From positions 1 through 8,396 of the forward strand of contig JACCVS010000756.1 in NCBI GenBank assembly GCA_013698055.1: DNA of 8,396 nucleotides. The letters are read 5' to 3'. The translations under genes and the position numbers were made by a program. This DNA comes from Acidobacteriota bacterium. Its GTDB lineage: Bacteria > Acidobacteriota > Blastocatellia > Pyrinomonadales > Pyrinomonadaceae. Positions 4,424 through 8,396 of the stretch are shown piece after piece. Numbering within the stretch: position 1 is the first letter of the stretch; each line of letters starts with the position of its first letter. The notes beneath the pieces were generated by a model. The model did not search any database, was not told where the DNA came from, and saw only the letters and a program-made list of their open reading frames with translations.

Positions 4424-6379
4424 TTACTCTTCTTCCGCACGCAGTTTCTCCAAGACGGAAAAGTCTTCAAGCGTTGTCACGTCGCCTGCGATTGTACCGC
4501 CTGTGGCGATTTCGCGCAGGAGGCGGCGCATGATCTTGCCCGATCTGGTCTTCGGAAGCTGATCGGAAAAGCGTATCTCATCAGGACGCGCGAGCGCGCC
4601 GATCTCTTTGGTGACGTGGCGGCGCAACTCTTCCTTGAGCGCGTCCGTCGCCTTGTGCGTGCCTTCGAGCGTGACGAAAGCGACGATGCCGGAGCCTTTA
4701 ATCTCGTCGGGACGCGCCACGACAGCCGCCTCCGCGACCGCCTCGTGCGAGACAAGGGCGCTTTCGACTTCGGCTGTGCCTAAACGGTGTCCGCTAACGT
4801 TAATTACATCGTCAACGCGACCCATAATCCAGAAGTAGCCGTCTTTGTCTCGCCGCGCGCCGTCGCCAGCGAAATAAACGCCTTCAATTTCCGACCAATA
4901 TTGCTTGCGGTAACGCTCATCGTCCCCCCAGATGGTTCTGAGCATCGAAGGCCAGGGACGCTTGATGACGAGATAGCCGCCTTCCGATTCGCCGACAGAT
5001 TTCCCCTCGCGCGTCATCACGTCAACCTCGATGCCGGGCAGAGGCTTGGTCGCCGAGCCGGGTTTGGTCGGCGTTGCGCCGGGAATGGGAGCAATCATGA
5101 TCGCGCCCGTTTCCGTCTGCCACCACGTATCAACAATCGGACAGCGAGCCTTGCCGATAATTTCTCTATACCACATCCATGCCTCGGGGTTGATCGGCTC
5201 GCCGACAGTTCCGAGCAACCTAAGGCTAGATAGATCGTGCTTGAGTGGCCAGTGTTCGCCCCACTTAACGAATGCGCGGATGGCCGTCGGGGCTGTATAG
5301 AAGATGTTGACGCGGTGGCGCTCGATGATGCTCCAGAAGCGATCCGGCTCAGGATGATTCGGCGCGCCTTCGTACATCAGAATGGTCGCGCCATTCGAGA
5401 GCGGCCCATAGACAACGTAAGAATGACCCGTCACCCAGCCGATGTCCGCCGTGCACCAGTAGATATCCTCGTCCTTGAGATCGAAAATCCACTTCGTGGT
5501 CAGGTGGCATCCCAGGAGATAACCGGCGGTGGTGTGCAGGATGCCTTTCGGTTTTCCGGTCGTGCCCGAAGTGTAGAGGATGTAGAGCGGATGCTCGCTA
5601 TCCAGTTCTTCCGCCGGGCAATTCGCGTCAACCTTCTCCATCAACTCGTGCCACCAGTAATCTCGGCCCGCCTGCATGTTGATGCGCGTGCCCGTGCGTT
5701 TGACGACGATGCAGCCCGTCACGCTCGGCGTTTCTTTCAATGCTTCGTCAACGGCGGGCTTCAATGTTACTTCCGCGCCGCGTCGCCAACCGCCATCAGC
5801 CGTCACGACCAGCTTGCAGCCCGCATCATTGATGCGATCAATCAATGCTGTGGAGGAGAAGCCGCCGAAGATAATCGAATGCGTTGCACCGAGACGCGCG
5901 CACGCGAGCATGGCAATCGCCAGCTCAGGAATCAGCGGCATGTAGAGCGCAACGCGGTCGCCCGACACAATGCCGGAACGTTTGAGGACATTGGCGAAGC
6001 GGCAGACTTCCGTATGCAGTTGCTGATAGGTGAGCGTGCGTTGATCGCCCGGCTCGCCTTCCCAGATGAGCGCGGCCTTGTTGCGCCGCCACGTCGAGAG
6101 ATGACGGTCTAGGCAGTTATACGAAACATTCGTCTTGCCTCCAACGAACCACTTGGCGTGCGGCAAGTTCCATTCTAAAACCGTGTCCCAACGCTTGAAC
6201 CAGTGAAGCTCCTCGGCCATTCGCGCCCAGAAAGTCTCAGGCTGATCGTGAGCTTCGGCGCAGAGTTGGTCATACTCCGCCATTGATTTAATGGATGCGC
6301 TCTGGCTGAAACCTTCCTGCGGCGGAAAGACGCGCTCTTCATGAAGCACGGATTCGATGTTTGATGTCTCGGAAGACAT
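4424..6379 (-). CDS. acs: Acetyl-CoA synthetase (AMP-forming)
   Basis: A 651-residue acetate-CoA ligase, the normal Acs length. It activates acetate with ATP to acetyl-AMP, then forms acetyl-CoA, allowing growth on or salvage of acetate in the cytoplasm. Domains: N-terminal ACAS_N (about 35-90, YDQLCAEAHDQPETFW, WFVGGKTNVSYNCLDRH), the large AMP-binding domain (about 100-530) and the mobile C-terminal domain (about 535-640). Motifs: YTSGTTGKPKG (269-279), DTWWQTETG (417-425, with the Trp typical of the small acetate pocket), GRVDDVINVSGHRLG (520-534) and PKTRSGKIMRR (609-619) with catalytic Lys615, the site acetylated by Pat-type enzymes in studied homologues. I chose the ATG at 6379, as the protein there begins as in other Acs; the frame stays open to 6577, but the extra 66 residues are unlike the family. 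The ribosome site is poor: AGGGG is only two bases away and GAAGGG fifteen. A likely promoter lies in the divergent gap. Confidence 0.96.
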   Translation of the reverse strand: MSSETSNIESVLHEERVFPPQEGFSQSASIKSMAEYDQLCAEAHDQPETFWARMAEELHWFKRWDTVLEWNLPHAKWFVGGKTNVSYNCLDRHLSTWRRNKAALIWEGEPGDQRTLTYQQLHTEVCRFANVLKRSGIVSGDRVALYMPLIPELAIAMLACARLGATHSIIFGGFSSTALIDRINDAGCKLVVTADGGWRRGAEVTLKPAVDEALKETPSVTGCIVVKRTGTRINMQAGRDYWWHELMEKVDANCPAEELDSEHPLYILYTSGTTGKPKGILHTTAGYLLGCHLTTKWIFDLKDEDIYWCTADIGWVTGHSYVVYGPLSNGATILMYEGAPNHPEPDRFWSIIERHRVNIFYTAPTAIRAFVKWGEHWPLKHDLSSLRLLGTVGEPINPEAWMWYREIIGKARCPIVDTWWQTETGAIMIAPIPGATPTKPGSATKPLPGIEVDVMTREGKSVGESEGGYLVIKRPWPSMLRTIWGDDERYRKQYWSEIEGVYFAGDGARRDKDGYFWIMGRVDDVINVSGHRLGTAEVESALVSHEAVAEAAVVARPDEIKGSGIVAFVTLEGTHKATDALKEELRRHVTKEIGALARPDEIRFSDQLPKTRSGKIMRRLLREIATGGTIAGDVTTLEDFSVLEKLRAEEE

Positions 6380-6438
6380 AGCCCCTGATCTTAACCCTTC
6401 AAAAAGATAGCTTGTGCGGACTGTGCGCCCGACAGTTG

Positions 6439-6444
6439 AGTATA
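6439..6444 (-). promoter_or_regulatory. Possible -10 box for acs
   Basis: The minus strand reads TATACT here, 59 bases before the chosen acs ATG. AAGACA lies 15 bases further upstream, a weak partial match to TTGACA at slightly short spacing. This placement favours the ATG at 6379, since the longer frame would start upstream of this promoter. Confidence 0.3.
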
Positions 6445-6560
6445 AACTAATAGAATCGCTGTCTTGGTGTACCACAGAACGGAGTGAGGCGACAATACGC
6501 TCATCTACAATTGTGATCGATAATTCCGTCAAGGGGTGCGGGCGCGCAGGAATGTTAGCG

Positions 6561-6566
6561 TATAAT
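6561..6566 (+). promoter_or_regulatory. Possible -10 box for the lipoprotein-gntR operon
   Basis: TATAAT, a perfect sigma-70-type -10 hexamer, about 75 bases before the lipoprotein ATG. The bases 17 upstream (GCGGGC, 6538-6543) are not a -35 box and there is no TG extension, so support rests on the hexamer and its position. Confidence 0.35.
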
Positions 6567-6640
6567 CTGCGCGCCATAGATTACCGAACGGGGCAGTGTG
6601 CCGCCCGCTTACCCATAGCAAAGTGAGGAATCAGCAAACA

Positions 6641-7048
6641 ATGAAAATGAAATTATTGAGATGCTCCTCGGTGTCCTCCTTCGCGCTCTGCCTTTCACTG
6701 CTGGCAGGGTGCGGGGCGGGAATGAATAAAGGGCAAGGGGGAAAGGGGCTGAAGGCAGATGGCAGGGAAGTGGCCATCGGAGAGCATTTCAAATTAAGCC
6801 GTGATGAAAAGGCGTTGGTCAAAGACACGGCACTGACCGTACAGTTAAAAGGCGTCAGGCGCACCTGGTACGTTGATGGTAAAGGCGAAACCGTAGATGC
6901 CGATATAATCTTTACGCTGGACAAGAAAGAACAGCGGGAGTGGTTGGATATCGGAGAGAAAGTGACAATCGGTGATTATGTGGTTGAACTATGGGGAGCG
7001 GACTCCTTCGGCAAGACCTCTTGTGAGTTAATCGTCACGCGCCGGTAA
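6641..7048 (+). CDS. Small lipoprotein of unknown function
   Basis: A 135-residue predicted lipoprotein that I do not recognise. The ATG at 6641 gives a classic lipoprotein signal: MKMKLLR, a hydrophobic core (SSFALCLSLL, about residues 12-21) and the lipobox L21-A-G-C24, so Cys24 would be lipidated and residues 25-135 exported. GAGGA at 6625-6629 lies 11 bases before the start; the longer frame beginning at 6596 would bury the signal and is rejected. The mature part opens with a Gly/Lys-rich linker (GMNKGQGGKGLK), then an apparently beta-rich domain of about 95 residues (EVAIGEHFKLSRDEKALV; ALTVQLKGVRRTWY; ADIIFTLDKKEQREWLDIGEKVTIGDYVVELWGAD; SCELIVTRR). No catalytic motif is evident. The gntR start lies eight bases past its stop, so the two are probably co-transcribed, and the regulator may control this gene. 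Confidence 0.8.
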   Translation: MKMKLLRCSSVSSFALCLSLLAGCGAGMNKGQGGKGLKADGREVAIGEHFKLSRDEKALVKDTALTVQLKGVRRTWYVDGKGETVDADIIFTLDKKEQREWLDIGEKVTIGDYVVELWGADSFGKTSCELIVTRR

Positions 7049-7056
7049 TCTTCATT

Positions 7057-8007
7057 ATGCGAATCTGGCTCTCGAAAAACAGTGAGGTTCCGGTGCGCGA
7101 GCAACTGGCGACGCAAATTGTGCTCGGCATCGTGAGTTGGGATTTGAAGCCGGGGCAGAAATTGCCCAGCACGCGGGAGCTGGCCAGACGGTTCAAGATT
7201 CACTCGAACACTGTCAGCGCGGCGTACCGCGATCTGGCCGAGCGCGGCTGGGTCGAGCTGCGTCGCGGCAGCGGCATCTATGTGCGCGAGCAAGCGGACG
7301 GAAATTTAGCGAGCGCAGGGCTTGAGCTTGATCAATTGATCGCCGCTTTTCTACAGGCAGCCAGAGAGCACGGCTATTCGCTCGGCGAGGTTCAAACGCG
7401 CATCAAGCGGGTGCTTGAGTTGCAGCCGCCCGACCACTTCCTCGTCATCGAGTCGGATAAAGAAATGCGTGAGATTCTCGTTGCGGAGATCAAAGAGGCG
7501 ACGGGCTTTCGTGTTTTGGGCGCGGGCTTGGAAGTTTGCGTTAATGCGGCGATGCTCGCGGGCGCTCAACCCGTTGCGCTCTACGGGCAGGAGGGCGAGC
7601 GCGTCAGGTCGGCGCTTCCATCGGGCGCGACCTGCCTGCTGCTCCATGCGCGTTCTGTTCCAGACTCGATGGAGGGAAGAGATTTGCCACCGCCGGATGC
7701 GCTCGTGGCGGTAGTCTCAAGCTGGCCTGAGTTCCTGCGATGGGCGCGCACGATGCTCGTTGCCGCCGGAATTGACCCGACAGCTTTGAGTTTCCGCGAT
7801 GCGCGCGAGCGAGACTGGCAGAGAGGTTTGCGCTCAAGCGCCTTTGTCATCACCGACGCACTCACCGCCACACAACTTCCAAAAGGCTGTGACATACGCA
7901 TCTTTCGCCTCATCGCCGATTCATCACTCGCTGAGTTACGCGAGAGTGTCAAGCAGGAGGCGAACGAAAAGCAGGATCCAGAATCCAGGGGCCAGGAGTC
8001 AGAATGA
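7057..8007 (+). CDS. GntR family transcriptional regulator with long uncharacterised C-terminal domain
   Basis: A 316-residue regulator. Residues about 10-78 form a GntR winged helix-turn-helix: VPVREQLATQIVLGIVSWDLKPGQKLPSTRELARRF, the recognition helix area HSNTVSAAYRDLAERG (49-64) and the wing ELRRGSGIYVRE (67-78). A helical linker follows (88-122). The rest (125-297) is not a UTRA, FCD or aminotransferase domain that I can recognise. It reads like two alpha/beta halves: HFLVIESDKEMREILVAEI, FRVLGAGLEVCVNAAMLAGAQPVAL, ATCLLLHARS, then DALVAVVSSWPEFLRWARTMLVAAGI, WQRGLRSSAFVITDAL, IRIFRLIADSSLAELRESV. This could be a ligand-binding domain reminiscent of periplasmic-binding folds (inference). 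The start is ATG at 7057, eight bases after the lipoprotein stop, with no strong ribosome site. The last ten residues (307-316, DPESRGQESE) and the stop are encoded by a heptad palindrome, so the C-terminus was probably altered by it. Confidence 0.88.
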   Translation: MRIWLSKNSEVPVREQLATQIVLGIVSWDLKPGQKLPSTRELARRFKIHSNTVSAAYRDLAERGWVELRRGSGIYVREQADGNLASAGLELDQLIAAFLQAAREHGYSLGEVQTRIKRVLELQPPDHFLVIESDKEMREILVAEIKEATGFRVLGAGLEVCVNAAMLAGAQPVALYGQEGERVRSALPSGATCLLLHARSVPDSMEGRDLPPPDALVAVVSSWPEFLRWARTMLVAAGIDPTALSFRDARERDWQRGLRSSAFVITDALTATQLPKGCDIRIFRLIADSSLAELRESVKQEANEKQDPESRGQESE

Positions 8008-8062
8008 TAAGGCGGAGAACCACTGTTGCTTTTATTCTGACTTCTGGATTCTGACTCCTGAC
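7970..8062. repeat. Heptad-repeat palindrome, family 2, copy B
   Basis: This palindrome straddles the gntR stop and reaches the stop of the convergent alpha-2-macroglobulin gene. Left units: a degenerate AGCAGGA (7970-7976), TCCAGAA (7977-7983), TCCAGGG (7984-7990), GCCAGGA (7991-7997), GTCAGAA (7998-8004). Right units: TTCTGAC (8035-8041), TTCTGGA (8042-8048), TTCTGAC (8049-8055), TCCTGAC (8056-8062). AGTCAGAAT (7997-8005) pairs with 8034-8042 and AGAATCCAG (7980-7988) with 8044-8052; the unmatched left bases exceed the right by seven, one unit. It shares GTCAGAAT(A/G)ATAAGGC and TTTTATTCTGAC with copy A at 3831-3915, including loop-flanking bases, so the two have a common origin. The stop at 8064-8066 is one base past its end. 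Confidence 0.88.
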
Positions 8063-8063
8063 T

Positions 8064-8396
8064 TTACTTGACCACGAATTTTGTCGGCGCGACGACCGCA
8101 CGCGCTTCCGGGTTGTAATAATCGTAGAGCAGCGAGGGCGCGGTCTGCGCTGCGAGGCCGAATCTTGACCGAAACTTGAAGGTGAAACTGGTTCCGCCCG
8201 CCTGCGGCCAGAGATAGACGATCAGGCGATCCGGCAGGATGTCATACTGGCTGAGACTCCAGCCTGATTCTTTCATCGCACGTTCGAGCGAAGCGCGATC
8301 AACGTCTGCGCCCGGAGGCAGGCCGATTTCCGCCAGCAGCATCCCGTAACCTCTGAAGCCGATGCGCTCGGCTACGACCTTGCACGTAATCTCATC
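8064..8396 (-). CDS. Alpha-2-macroglobulin family protein, C-terminal receptor-binding domain (partial)
   Basis: The last 110 residues of a gene that begins beyond the right edge; the frame is open from base 8396 (D-E-I-T-C-K-V-V-A-E-R-I-G-F-R-G-Y-G-M). The sequence matches the closing domain (A2M receptor-binding, MG10-like) of bacterial alpha-2-macroglobulins: M-L-L-A-E-I-G-L-P-P-G-A-D-V-D, a helix R-A-S-L-E-R-A-M-K-E-S-G-W, S-Q-Y-D-I-L-P-D-R-L-I-V-Y-L, the strand T-S-F-T-F-K-F-R-S-R-F, and the signature Y-D-Y-Y-N-P-E-A-R. These large envelope proteins trap proteases, often through a thioester that would lie well outside this window, so its presence cannot be judged. The ATG at 8342 is internal, not a start. 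The gene is convergent with gntR, and a family 2 palindrome abuts its stop codon. The family call is good; length, signal peptide and partner genes are unseen. Confidence 0.85.
   Translation of the reverse strand, partial: DEITCKVVAERIGFRGYGMLLAEIGLPPGADVDRASLERAMKESGWSLSQYDILPDRLIVYLWPQAGGTSFTFKFRSRFGLAAQTAPSLLYDYYNPEARAVVAPTKFVVK

Larger units (their letters stand above)
6380..6640. promoter_or_regulatory. Divergent intergenic region between acs and the lipoprotein gene
   Basis: This 261-base gap must carry the promoters of acs (leftwards) and of the lipoprotein-gntR pair (rightwards). Its centre is AT-richer than the flanking genes. It holds a perfect TATAAT on the plus strand, a TATACT on the minus strand and a short palindrome ACAATTGT (6507-6514) within TCATCTACAATTGTGATCGA, which could be an operator but has only two further symmetric bases on each side. 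Open frames run into it from both sides but look like non-coding extensions. Confidence 0.6.

Noticed and set aside
5237..6112. 291-residue plus-strand open frame inside acs
   Set aside because: It is antisense to an intact acs, Arg/Ala/Asp-rich with no family motif, and is a GC-driven shadow frame.
6380..6577. 66-residue N-terminal extension of acs up to an ATG at 6577
   Set aside because: The added residues are unlike Acs N-termini, and the putative acs promoter lies inside the stretch; the ATG at 6379 gives the normal family length.
7023..7038. CRP-like site GTGA-N8-TCAC before gntR
   Set aside because: The spacing is eight rather than six, and the sequence lies within the lipoprotein's coding end, where its bases are explained by codons.

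Overview
The window is a gene-dense bacterial chromosomal segment of moderately high GC. It carries ordinary housekeeping genes (carbamoyl-phosphate synthase small subunit, acetyl-CoA synthetase) among signalling, membrane and regulatory genes. The combination of PilZ proteins, an AI-2E-type membrane protein, a bacterial alpha-2-macroglobulin, and a GntR regulator with a long non-standard C-terminus would suit an Acidobacteriota-like soil bacterium. That placement is an impression from gene content only; no marker gene fixes it.

Layout. Positions 3-878 (+) are visibly AT-richer than the rest and hold the 3' end of a VOC (glyoxalase-fold) gene, then an overlapping DUF433/DUF5615 pair of toxin-antitoxin type. 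Positions 897-1997 (+) hold carA, with no carB beside it. Positions 2060-6379 are all minus strand, in transcription order acs, a degenerate PilZ protein, a canonical PilZ protein, and an AI-2E family transporter starting at TTG 13 bases after the PilZ stop. Positions 6380-6640 form the divergent regulatory gap between acs and a plus-strand pair: a small lipoprotein of unknown function and, 8 bases later, a GntR regulator. At the right edge the minus strand carries the C-terminal receptor-binding domain of an alpha-2-macroglobulin family protein.

The most striking feature is not a gene. Four gene junctions (about 1987-2058, 3831-3915, 4345-4416, 7977-8062) hold long imperfect palindromes whose arms are built from 7-base tandem units. 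There are two sequence families: units like GTGACAA at the first and third sites, and units like GTCAGAA at the second and fourth. Arm-length differences in the second family are one whole unit (7 bases). All four elements lie in the same orientation, with the right end within 1 to about 7 bases of the stop codon of a minus-strand gene. At two convergent junctions the left end runs into the 3' end of the plus-strand gene and includes its stop codon; in the GntR gene the last ten or so residues are repeat-encoded. They lack the U-tract of a standard intrinsic terminator.

How the genes work together: the PilZ-PilZ-AI-2E cluster is a plausible c-di-GMP-responsive membrane module. The lipoprotein-GntR pair looks like a small operon. 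The DUF433/DUF5615 pair looks like a self-contained toxin-antitoxin module. carA and acs are core metabolism with no visible functional link to their neighbours.
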